The notes under the pieces were generated by a model. The model was not told where the DNA came from, made no database searches, and saw only the letters and a program-made list of their open reading frames with translations. Source: Bacteroidetes bacterium UBA2475 (lineage in GTDB: Bacteria; Bacteroidota; Bacteroidia; B-17B0; Aurantibacillaceae). From it: a DNA stretch of 64,000 bases. Position numbers and translations under genes: made by a program. The first letter of the stretch is position 1. Every line of letters starts with the position of its first letter. Location: the NCBI GenBank assembly GCA_002342065.1, contig DDPF01000010.1, positions 124,001 to 188,000 of the forward strand. The letters are read 5' to 3'. This document shows, in pieces, positions 34,735 to 42,316 of the stretch.

Positions 34735-35781
34735 CTAAACTGTAATTTCTTTATCTGATTTAATAACATTTGCTGGTCTTAGTGCGTAAATACGTTCAAT
34801 AATATCTACCACTTTTAATCCCTCTAAAGCATTAGTAGAGATCTTATTTTTTCCTTTTAACGTGTCTACAACATTCTCAATAACATTATGATGATTGTTT
34901 GCAGAACCTTTGTAGGCTCCGTAATCATTAGCAGGATTTGTATCCTCTAATTTAGGCATAGTGTAATCTTTAATATTACAAACCTCTATCTGATCCATAT
35001 ACTGACCACCAACTTTAACGCTTCCATTACTTCCAACAATGGTTAACGACGATTCAAGATTTTTTTCCCACACAGCGGTAGAATAATTCACACAACCCAT
35101 GCCACCTTTCACAAAATCAAAACTCACAAAACCACTGTCTTCAAAAGCGGTTGTTTGCTGATGATTAAAATCGGCAAATTTTGCCTGTATGTTTGTGATA
35201 TCACCAAAAACCCAATACATAATATCTATCCAATGACTGAATTGGGTAAACAAAGTTCCTCCATCAAGATCCTGTGTACCTTTCCAGTTGCCGGGTTTAT
35301 AATAACGTTCGTCGCGATTCCAGTAACAATTTAATTGCACCATGTAAATATCGCCGATAATTTTTTTCTCAACTACTTCTTTTAACCAAACACTTGGTGG
35401 CGAGTAACGGTTTTGCATTACACAAAAAACTGTTTTATCATGATGCAAAGCATTAAAGATAATTTTTTCGCAATCGGCTTTTGTTAATGCCATTGGTTTT
35501 TCAACTACAACATGTTTATTGGCATCCAAAGCTTTTAAAGCGTGTGTTGCATGCAAACCATTGGGCGTACAAACATTAACTACTTCCACTTCAGGATGTG
35601 CAGCTAAAAGATCATTAACGTTAGAATAAAAATTTTCCTTTATATTCTCAATACCTAATTTTTCTTTTGGAAGTTCGTCACAAACGGCAATAAGCTCACA
35701 GTCGGGATTCCTGCGAACCATTTCTGCGTGACGTTTACCAATATGTCCCTGCCCTATTACAGCAAATTTTATTTTACTCAT
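34735..35781 (-). CDS. wbpB: Gfo/Idh/MocA oxidoreductase, WbpB/WlbA-like
   Basis: A 348-residue NAD-dependent oxidoreductase. The N-terminal Rossmann domain begins FAVIGQGHIGKRHAEMV, followed by VNVCTPNGLHATHALKALDANKHVVVEKPMALT, where EKP is the conserved catalytic Lys motif. The C-terminal part has NCYWNRDERYYKPGNWKGTQDLDGGTLFTQFSHWIDIMYW. The context fits WbpB, which oxidises C3 of UDP-GlcNAcA. The start codon shares one base with the end of the WbpD-like gene. The aminotransferase (WbpE) that normally follows in this pathway is missing from the cluster. Confidence 0.85.
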   Translation of the reverse strand: MSKIKFAVIGQGHIGKRHAEMVRRNPDCELIAVCDELPKEKLGIENIKENFYSNVNDLLAAHPEVEVVNVCTPNGLHATHALKALDANKHVVVEKPMALTKADCEKIIFNALHHDKTVFCVMQNRYSPPSVWLKEVVEKKIIGDIYMVQLNCYWNRDERYYKPGNWKGTQDLDGGTLFTQFSHWIDIMYWVFGDITNIQAKFADFNHQQTTAFEDSGFVSFDFVKGGMGCVNYSTAVWEKNLESSLTIVGSNGSVKVGGQYMDQIEVCNIKDYTMPKLEDTNPANDYGAYKGSANNHHNVIENVVDTLKGKNKISTNALEGLKVVDIIERIYALRPANVIKSDKEITV

Positions 35782-36365
35782 TAACTGGTTCTTTTAACTG
35801 TATTATTTTCTAACTTGTAAGTTTGCCCGCTTTCTGAGCAGGAAGCAAGACCTTCTTTATCAAATTCTAATCTGTGGCCGTATTCACTCATCCAGCCTAT
35901 CTGGCGCGAAGGATTTCCCACAACCAAAGCGTAATCTGGTACATGCTTGGTAACAACCGCGCCGGCACCTATAAAGGCAAATTTGCCTATATCATGACCG
36001 CAAACAATTGTAGCGTTTGCTCCAATTGAAGCGCCTTTGCCAACATGTGTCTTTGCGTATTGAGATTTACGATTAACGGCGCTGCGCGGGTTGATTACAT
36101 TGGTAAATACCATGCTTGGACCAAGGAACACATCATCATCGCAGGTTACACCGGTATATATAGAGATATTGTTCTGTGCTTTTACATTGCTACCAAGCAC
36201 CACATCGGGTGATATAACTACATTCTGGCCCAGATTACAGTTCTTGCCTAATTTGCAATTAGACATTATGTGAGAAAAATGCCAGATCTTGGTGCCTTCA
36301 CCTATCTCACAACCTTCATCAATAACAGCCGTTGGGTGGGCATAATAGTTCTTAGTTTCCATCAT
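35781..36365 (-). CDS. wbpD: Left-handed beta-helix N-acetyltransferase, WbpD/WlbB-like
   Basis: A 194-residue acetyl-CoA-dependent acetyltransferase with hexapeptide repeats. Typical features are the opening YYAHPTAVIDEGCEIGEGTKIWHFSHIMSNCKLG, FTNVINPRSAVNR, YAKTHVGKGASIGANATIVCG with isoleucine-led hexapeptides, and ALVVGNPSRQIGWMSEYGHRL, which closely follows WbpD/WlbB. It would put an acetyl group on the 3-amino position of the UDP-sugar acid. It starts the operon wbpD-wbpB-wbpA-rfbB and overlaps wbpB by one base. Two further Cys residues near the C-terminus have no obvious role. Confidence 0.88.
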   Translation of the reverse strand: MMETKNYYAHPTAVIDEGCEIGEGTKIWHFSHIMSNCKLGKNCNLGQNVVISPDVVLGSNVKAQNNISIYTGVTCDDDVFLGPSMVFTNVINPRSAVNRKSQYAKTHVGKGASIGANATIVCGHDIGKFAFIGAGAVVTKHVPDYALVVGNPSRQIGWMSEYGHRLEFDKEGLASCSESGQTYKLENNTVKRTS

Positions 36366-36464
36366 AAAAAGGACTACAAAAATAATAAAATTAGGGTGAT
36401 AGAAAAATATAATTTGAATTTAATTTATCCCTCACAAATAAAGGAAAAAAGGGCAATATTTTAA

Positions 36465-36472
36465 TATATTTG
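36465..36472 (+). promoter_or_regulatory. Putative -7 element for the YfhO gene
   Basis: TATATTTG matches the Bacteroidota -7 consensus TA..TTTG and lies 17 bases before the start codon. I do not see a good TTG/TTTG -33 element at the expected spacing. It is in the divergent region between wbpD and the YfhO-family gene. Confidence 0.45.
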
Positions 36473-36489
36473 TCGTTGCAATAAACATT

Positions 36490-39135
36490 ATGAAATTTAA
36501 CTACAAAGACTATCTCCCGCACGGCATTGCCATTGTAATTTTTGCATTACTTACCATTCTTTATTTTAAACCAATATTTAGCGGTAAAGAACTTAGACAG
36601 GATGATATTGCCCGTCATAAAGGCATGAGTAAGGAAATTGTAGATTACCGAAATACACATAATGAAGCAGAGCCGCTTTGGACCAACTCTATGTTTGGGG
36701 GTATGCCAGCTTACCAGATCTCGACAAAATATCCGGGTAACTGGATAGGTAAACTTGATAACGCATTTAAATTATTTATCGCACTTCCTGCAGGTTATCT
36801 GTTCTTGTATTGTTTAGGCTTTTTTATTTTATTGTTATGCCTTGACGTAAATCCTTGGCTGGCCCTTATTGGAGGCGTTGCGTACGGTTTAAGTTCTTAC
36901 TTTTTAATTATTCTGGAAGCCGGGCATAATTCAAAAGCAAATGCTTTGGGTTATTTACCAGCCTTACTTGGTGGAGTTATTCTACTCTTCAGAGGCAAGC
37001 CCTGGCTGGGATTGGCGGTTACATCGCTGTTTACTGCAATGGAGTTAAACGCCAACCACGTTCAGATCTCGTATTACGGTTATATTTTAATTGCTTTTGT
37101 AATTGCCGGCTATTTTTTCAAACTTTTAAAAGAAAAACAACTGCCTGCATTTTTTAAAGGCCTTGCTTTATTTTTAATTGCCACTTTAATTGGTTTGTTA
37201 CCAAATTACGGAAGCCTTTCAACCACTAATGAATATGGTAAATACAGTACCCGCGGAAAATCGGAATTAACGATAACAAAAGTAAATGTAAAAAAACCTA
37301 CAACCGTTGATGGTGCCGAAAACCCAAAAGTGAATAAAGAAGATGAGTCGATTGTAAAAAAAGGTAAAAATGAAACAACAGGACTTGATGAAAATTACGC
37401 TACACAATGGAGTTACGGAATTGGCGAAACATTTACCTTTTTAATTCCCGATTTTAAAGGTGGTGCCAGTGAAGTAATAAGAAGTTCCAACAACGATGCT
37501 CTTAAAAAAGTAAATGCTGATTATAGAGAACAGGTTGCAAACAGTAGCGCCTATTTTGGCGATCAACCTTTTACAAGCGGACCGGTTTATATTGGTGCAA
37601 TCATTATTTTTCTGGCAATGCTGGGAATGTTTGTTGTAAAGAACACTATTAAGTGGCCAATATTTTTAGCGACACTTTTAACTGTCGCTTTAGGTTGGGG
37701 CAGTAATTTTATGGGCCTTACCGATTTTTTCATGCACAATGTACCGGGTTATAATAAATTCCGCGCAGTAAGTATGATCATGGTAATTGCAGAACTTACT
37801 TTGCCATTACTTGCCATTTTAGCTATTAACGAAATTATAAAAGTTAAGAGCTGGGACGAAAAAATTAAATTGAATCTTTTGAAAAAAGAGATCTCATTAA
37901 AAAAATTAATTATCATTTCTGTTTCTGTTGTTGGTGGTTTTTGCGCTTTATGTTATGTAATGCCCGATGCTTTTAATACTTTTCAGGCACAGGGAGAAGA
38001 AAACCAGATCTTACAACAAGCTATACGCAGTGGCAATCCCGAAAGCCAGATGAGACCTTACATTGCCGAGTTTATGCCGCAACTCGAAATTGCACGTAAA
38101 GCAATTTTTAAAGCAGATGCTTTGCGTTCTTTAATTTTTATTTTACTTGCTTTTGGTGCTTTGTTCTTATACTTCACCAACAAATTAAAAAAAGAATTAT
38201 TTTTTGCGGCCATGGGTGTTTTTATTGCTATAGATCTATGGACCGTTGCCACGCGTTATTTAAATGATAAATCATTTGTTACCAAAGAGCAAAACCTTCA
38301 AAGTTTAGTTGCGAAAACTGCGGCAGATGAAGAGATCTTAAAAGATCCTGCGTTAGATTACCGTGTTTTAAATTTAACAGTTAGCACTTTTAATGATGCC
38401 GCTACATCTTATTACCACAAATCAATTGGCGGTTATCATGGCGCTAAATTGAAAAAATATGCAGAGCTTATCGAATTTCATATTGATAGGGAATTAGAGA
38501 TTTTTTACAAAGAAGCCAGTAAAGCTCTAGCTAACGATAGCACAACTAAGGTACTATTTAGCTCTTTAAAGGTTATAAATATGCTTAATACCAAATATTT
38601 TATTCTTCCGGGTGGAGATGGTCGTGGCGAGATACCTTTAAAAAATCCTGAAGCAAATGGTAATGCCTGGTTTATAAAAACTGTATTTACAGTTCCAAAT
38701 GCCGATGACGAAATAGTTGGCCTTGGCAAAATAGAAACAAAAACACAAACCATAACCCAGGAAAATTTTAAAAAAGAATTGGGTTTAAAAGATACTTATG
38801 ATGGCGAAGGTTCTATTAAATTGTTATCGTATCAACCAAACGAACTGGCTTATGAAAGCGATACAAAAGCGGAACAATTTGCTGTGTTTTCTGAGATCTA
38901 TTACCCTAAAGGATGGAACGCTTATATTGATGGGCAGCTAAAACCATACGCCGGTGTAAATTATGTTTTAAGAGGCATGGTTGTTCCGGCAGGCAAACAT
39001 AAAATTGAATTTAAATTTGAGCCAAAAACCTACACAACGGGCAATACCATTGCTATGGTGGGTTCTATACTATTGTTAATTACGGTTGGTGTCGGATTTT
39101 ATTTACATAAAAAGAACAATGTTATTGTTAGTTAA
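36490..39135 (+). CDS. YfhO family membrane protein
   Basis: An 881-residue integral membrane protein. About eleven hydrophobic segments fill residues 12-590 (for example IAIVIFALLTILYFKPIF and YLFLYCLGFFILLLCLD), interrupted by a large extracytoplasmic loop (about 245-345) rich in Lys, Glu and Asn. The C-terminal 250 residues are soluble and have a beta-rich domain, and a final membrane segment lies at 855-872. Motifs typical of YfhO are NSMFGGMPAYQISTKYPG near residue 60 and LYSEIYYPKGWNAYIDG-like (here FSEIYYPKGWNAYIDG) near 803. YfhO in Bacillus takes part in lipoteichoic-acid glycosylation; the related Bacteroidota proteins are thought to be GT-C-type transferases. The adjacent sugar cluster fits that idea. 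Confidence 0.85.
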   Translation: MKFNYKDYLPHGIAIVIFALLTILYFKPIFSGKELRQDDIARHKGMSKEIVDYRNTHNEAEPLWTNSMFGGMPAYQISTKYPGNWIGKLDNAFKLFIALPAGYLFLYCLGFFILLLCLDVNPWLALIGGVAYGLSSYFLIILEAGHNSKANALGYLPALLGGVILLFRGKPWLGLAVTSLFTAMELNANHVQISYYGYILIAFVIAGYFFKLLKEKQLPAFFKGLALFLIATLIGLLPNYGSLSTTNEYGKYSTRGKSELTITKVNVKKPTTVDGAENPKVNKEDESIVKKGKNETTGLDENYATQWSYGIGETFTFLIPDFKGGASEVIRSSNNDALKKVNADYREQVANSSAYFGDQPFTSGPVYIGAIIIFLAMLGMFVVKNTIKWPIFLATLLTVALGWGSNFMGLTDFFMHNVPGYNKFRAVSMIMVIAELTLPLLAILAINEIIKVKSWDEKIKLNLLKKEISLKKLIIISVSVVGGFCALCYVMPDAFNTFQAQGEENQILQQAIRSGNPESQMRPYIAEFMPQLEIARKAIFKADALRSLIFILLAFGALFLYFTNKLKKELFFAAMGVFIAIDLWTVATRYLNDKSFVTKEQNLQSLVAKTAADEEILKDPALDYRVLNLTVSTFNDAATSYYHKSIGGYHGAKLKKYAELIEFHIDRELEIFYKEASKALANDSTTKVLFSSLKVINMLNTKYFILPGGDGRGEIPLKNPEANGNAWFIKTVFTVPNADDEIVGLGKIETKTQTITQENFKKELGLKDTYDGEGSIKLLSYQPNELAYESDTKAEQFAVFSEIYYPKGWNAYIDGQLKPYAGVNYVLRGMVVPAGKHKIEFKFEPKTYTTGNTIAMVGSILLLITVGVGFYLHKKNNVIVS

Positions 39136-39146
39136 TTTGGAAAAAA

Positions 39147-39174
39147 GATGAAAGATTAAAGATGAAAGATTAAA
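39147..39174 (+). repeat. Two-copy 14-bp tandem repeat
   Basis: GATGAAAGATTAAA occurs twice in direct succession, just after the YfhO stop codon. It is AT-rich and short. No function is evident. Confidence 0.75.
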
Positions 39175-39236
39175 GACAAACCAGTAACTTTAAACTAGAA
39201 ACAAGAAATAATAATAAATAAATTAAAACAAATATT

Positions 39237-39554
39237 ATGGCATTAGAAATTACAGACGCAAACTTTGAAGAACTGGTATTAAAAAGCGACAAACCGGTAT
39301 TAATAGATTTTTGGGCAGAATGGTGTGGCCCTTGCCGCATGGTTGGTCCTGTTGTTGAAGAATTAGCAAAAGAATACGAAGGCAAAGCCGTTGTAGGAAA
39401 AGTAAATGTTGATTTAAACTCAGGTATTAGTTCAAAATACGGTATCAGAAATATACCTACACTTTTATATTTTAAAAATGGTGAGGTGGTAGACAAACAA
39501 GTTGGTGTTGTACCAAAATCTGCATTAGCTTCTAAGTTAGATGCACAGATGTAA
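39237..39554 (+). CDS. trxA: Thioredoxin
   Basis: A 105-residue cytosolic thioredoxin. The redox motif WCGPC is at residues 29-33, preceded by VLIDFWAEWCGPCRM, and followed by VVGKVNVDLNSGISSKYGIRNIPTLLYFKNGEVV with the cis-Pro. This is a complete, standard TrxA by length and motifs. No signal peptide. It is monocistronic, ended by a strong terminator 18 bases after the stop codon. Confidence 0.96.
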   Translation: MALEITDANFEELVLKSDKPVLIDFWAEWCGPCRMVGPVVEELAKEYEGKAVVGKVNVDLNSGISSKYGIRNIPTLLYFKNGEVVDKQVGVVPKSALASKLDAQM

Positions 39555-39572
39555 GATCAAAAAATAAATAAT

Positions 39573-39605
39573 AAAAAAAGCCCTGTTTTCACAGGGCTTT
39601 TTTTT
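39573..39605 (+). terminator. Rho-independent terminator after trxA
   Basis: AAAAAAAGCCCTGT and ACAGGGCTTTTTTTT form a perfect stem over TTTC. The A and T runs on both flanks mean that it can work in both directions, also for the convergent gene at 39623. Confidence 0.92.
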
Positions 39606-39622
39606 ATTTAATAATTTTAAAT

Positions 39623-39901
39623 TTATTCGATTTTAATACAACCGTCTTTTATGGTAATTTTTGCTCCATTTTTTACTTTTACCCAACCACAAGCAGTTTT
39701 TATTTCAACTTCTGATGCACTTGTTTGAATTGAAGTAGCGCCCGAAGTAGATGCAGAAAATTCAACTTTTTGAGTTGATCCGTTAGATTTAACCTCCATG
39801 GTGTACTTTTGCGAATCTTTATTGTAATAATCAATTGTAAATGCACTTGCAATTGTTGTAACCAACAAAAGAGCCGCTGATAATAATGTTTTTAGTTTCA
39901 T
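39623..39901 (-). CDS. Small secreted hypothetical protein
   Basis: A 92-residue protein with a signal peptide (MKLKTLLSAALLLVTTIASA). The mature part alternates polar and hydrophobic residues (YTMEVKSNGSTQKVEFSAS, then WVKVKNGAKITIKDGCIKIE), so a small beta sheet is likely. It has two Cys residues (in TACGW and DGCIK) that may pair. I know no family for it. It is alone on its strand, sharing the bidirectional terminator with trxA. Confidence 0.7.
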   Translation of the reverse strand: MKLKTLLSAALLLVTTIASAFTIDYYNKDSQKYTMEVKSNGSTQKVEFSASTSGATSIQTSASEVEIKTACGWVKVKNGAKITIKDGCIKIE

Positions 39902-40108
39902 AGGTTTATGTTTTTAGTTAATATTTAAACAAATTTAAAAAAAACTCTAACTCAAACAATATTTTTTGATATTTATTCAAATCTTTCTGGATCATTTGTG
40001 TTAAATCTATCTGGAAAGATCGAGTAATAGTCTACATCAATTGTTTTTAATGTTTAGGTAACGTTATCTTTCTCAGTTATAACATTTAAAATTTGTTAGC
40101 TTTACAGT

Positions 40109-41152
40109 ATGGATGACGAAAAGCCAAAGCGCCGCGTAAGATACAAAGGCACGCACCCAAAATCTTTTAAAGAAAAATACAAAGAGCTAAAGCCCGAACA
40201 ATATGCAGAAGATATTGAAAAGGTAATACAGCAAGGTCGTACTCCCGCCGGTATGCACCGCTCTATTTGTGTTACAGAAATAATGGAGTTCTTAAAAATA
40301 ACACCCGGCCAAATTGGACTGGATGCTACTTTAGGTTATGGCGGACATAGTTTAGAGATCTTAAAATGTTTAACGCCAGGCGGACATTTATACGCCACCG
40401 ATGTAGACCCTTTTGAATTACCCCGAACCAAAGAACGTTTAACTGCTTTAGGTTACGGACCTGAAATTCTAACGATCAAAAAAATGAATTTTTCGGGAAT
40501 AGATCAAATTGCTTTAGAAGCAGGTCCACTAAATTTTGTATTGGCCGATCTTGGTGTTTCTTCAATGCAAATAGATAATCCTGAAAGAGGTTTTTCATTT
40601 AAGGTAGAAGGTCCGTTGGATCTAAGACTTAATCCTAAAAGTGGGAAGTCGGCAGCGCAACTGTTGAAGAATATTTCGCGAGAAGAACTGGAAGAAATAC
40701 TGATGGTAAACTCAGATGAAATTTATGCTGAAGAAATTGCAGAAGCCATTGTTTCGGGTATTGAAAAAGGAAGGATAATTGAGACTACAACACAATTGCA
40801 AAAAATAATAGCAGAGTCATTGGACTTTCTGCCACAAAATACAAGCAAAGAACTAATTAAAAAATCCTGTCAGCGTTCTTTCCAGGCGTTACGAATAGAG
40901 GTGAACGATGAATTTGGTGTGCTGGATAAATTTTTGGAGAAATTACCTGATGCGCTTGCAGAAGGCGGACGTGTGGCTATACTTTCTTTTCACTCCGGTG
41001 AAGATAGGCGCGTAAAAAAAGCCTTTCAAAGTTTATTTCGCGATGGTATTTTTTCTGAGATTGCTCCTGACCCTATTCGTGCTTCGTTAGAAGAATGTAA
41101 TTCTAATCCGCGTGCTAAGTCTGCAAAATTACGTTGGGCAATAAAGGCTTAA
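40109..41152 (+). CDS. rsmH: RsmH-like 16S rRNA methyltransferase, atypical form
   Basis: A 347-residue SAM-dependent methyltransferase. RsmH landmarks are visible: DATLGYGGHS (about residues 72-81), VLADLGVSSMQIDNPERGFSF, GPLDLRLNP, RSFQALRIEVNDEF and ILSFHSGEDRRVKKAF. Two points are unusual. The usual N-terminal H-x-P-V-L-L-x-E start is replaced by a 45-residue basic leader and TPAGMHRSICVTEIMEFL, and the usual SFHSLEDR reads SFHSGEDR. The gene is also outside any division and cell wall cluster. It may be a second, divergent paralogue of the housekeeping enzyme that methylates C1402; the substrate is then uncertain. Confidence 0.82.
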   Translation: MDDEKPKRRVRYKGTHPKSFKEKYKELKPEQYAEDIEKVIQQGRTPAGMHRSICVTEIMEFLKITPGQIGLDATLGYGGHSLEILKCLTPGGHLYATDVDPFELPRTKERLTALGYGPEILTIKKMNFSGIDQIALEAGPLNFVLADLGVSSMQIDNPERGFSFKVEGPLDLRLNPKSGKSAAQLLKNISREELEEILMVNSDEIYAEEIAEAIVSGIEKGRIIETTTQLQKIIAESLDFLPQNTSKELIKKSCQRSFQALRIEVNDEFGVLDKFLEKLPDALAEGGRVAILSFHSGEDRRVKKAFQSLFRDGIFSEIAPDPIRASLEECNSNPRAKSAKLRWAIKA

Positions 41153-41155
41153 GAA

Positions 41156-42175
41156 TTATTTTTTTAATTCCCTCATTCGCATAAATTTACCATTTACGTG
41201 ATCGATCTTGATCTCGTAAGAAGTAATTGGTATTGGTGTATATAAATAATCGGTTGTATCAAAAATAGAAGTGCTTTTTGCTATTTGCCCTTTTATAAAA
41301 TGTAATTTATCATCGCCAATAAAATAAAAGTCGTTATTATTTTTTACTAAGGGGTAATAACCAAATTGTGCCGAGATAAAAGGTTTGCCATTATTAACTA
41401 TGGCGTAAACGTTGTCTTTTCTTATCCTGCTAACTTTTCCTTTTCTATTCTTTGCTTTTATTTCGGTAATTTCTCCATCCTCAAAGGTTATTGAGAACAA
41501 GCTGTAATCGGGGATCTGCGCCTTAAAAGCCATAAAGGTCTTGTAAACACCATCCGTATACTTTTCTACATTATACAATTTTATTTTATTTTTTTCAACG
41601 CTGTCAATTTTCATGATCTCGTTCCAGGTTAAAATTGAACCAATTGTAGATTGTTTTTTTAAAGCATTAGATAAAAAATAAACAATGGCATTATTCGCTT
41701 CTTCCAATATCAAATTAGTAATATCACCCTTTTCAACCACAACAATAAAAGTATCGATAGATGAGACCAACTGGTAAGCATTATCTTTGTTGGCATACAG
41801 ACTTGCTCTAAAAAAACAATAACCATGTTCTTTACTGCCCTCCTCTTCTTCTTTTTCAACAAACTTAAGTCGGCGTAATTGAAAGAGCACCTCGTTTTGC
41901 TGGGCACCTTCGCCATTTATTTTTTTTAAAAGATCATTTAATTGAACAGAAAAATCGCCGGTGGTTGTAACAAGTGCTTCTTTATTTAAAGAACCTATCC
42001 TAACAATACCCATGTTAGAAGTATCTTCGCGCGAGTCTATAAATTTTATGTTGTTATAAAGGCCATTATCTATTTTTTTGCCTGTAAAATCCAGTTCAAA
42101 AGGTTTTGTTTTATCCTGTGCTGAAACAGGGAAAACAAGGGCAAGAAAAATTATACTGTATAAAATTTTATTCAT
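41156..42175 (-). CDS. Secreted hypothetical protein
   Basis: A 339-residue protein with a signal peptide ending LVFPVSAQ. No family is recognised. It contains mixed alpha/beta sequence with an acidic run (EKEEEEGSKEHG, residues 107-118), a stretch reading ILTWNEIMKIDSVEKNKIKLYN, and a C-terminal NDFYFIGDDKLHFIKGQIAKS. Probably periplasmic. It converges on the rsmH-like gene with 3 bases between the stop codons. The upstream gap (42176-42286) holds an inverted repeat. Confidence 0.68.
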   Translation of the reverse strand: MNKILYSIIFLALVFPVSAQDKTKPFELDFTGKKIDNGLYNNIKFIDSREDTSNMGIVRIGSLNKEALVTTTGDFSVQLNDLLKKINGEGAQQNEVLFQLRRLKFVEKEEEEGSKEHGYCFFRASLYANKDNAYQLVSSIDTFIVVVEKGDITNLILEEANNAIVYFLSNALKKQSTIGSILTWNEIMKIDSVEKNKIKLYNVEKYTDGVYKTFMAFKAQIPDYSLFSITFEDGEITEIKAKNRKGKVSRIRKDNVYAIVNNGKPFISAQFGYYPLVKNNNDFYFIGDDKLHFIKGQIAKSTSIFDTTDYLYTPIPITSYEIKIDHVNGKFMRMRELKK

Positions 42176-42251
42176 TTTAAATGTTTTTTAGGACGAAAAC
42201 GATTAAAGATAGTAAAAAAAAGGGCTGTTTTTTAGACGGCTTTGTTAAAAA

Positions 42252-42275
42252 AAATACGTAGAAATGCGTATTTCT
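42252..42275. repeat. Overlapping short inverted repeats
   Basis: AAATACG (42252-42258) pairs with CGTATTT (42267-42273), and AGAAAT (42260-42265) with ATTTCT (42270-42275). The two hairpins exclude each other. They lie about 40 bases before the start of the T9SS gene, in a divergent intergenic region, so a protein-binding or leader role is possible. Confidence 0.4.
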
Positions 42276-42316
42276 AATTATTTGAGATGCCTTTATCTTT
42301 GATCAAAAAATTAATC

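Noticed and set aside
32355..36365. Complete O-antigen or capsule locus
   Set aside because: No glycosyltransferase, flippase or polymerase gene is next to the four nucleotide-sugar genes, so only precursor synthesis can be claimed.
39147..39174. CRISPR-like repeat
   Set aside because: Only two copies of 14 bases without spacers; no cas genes in the window.
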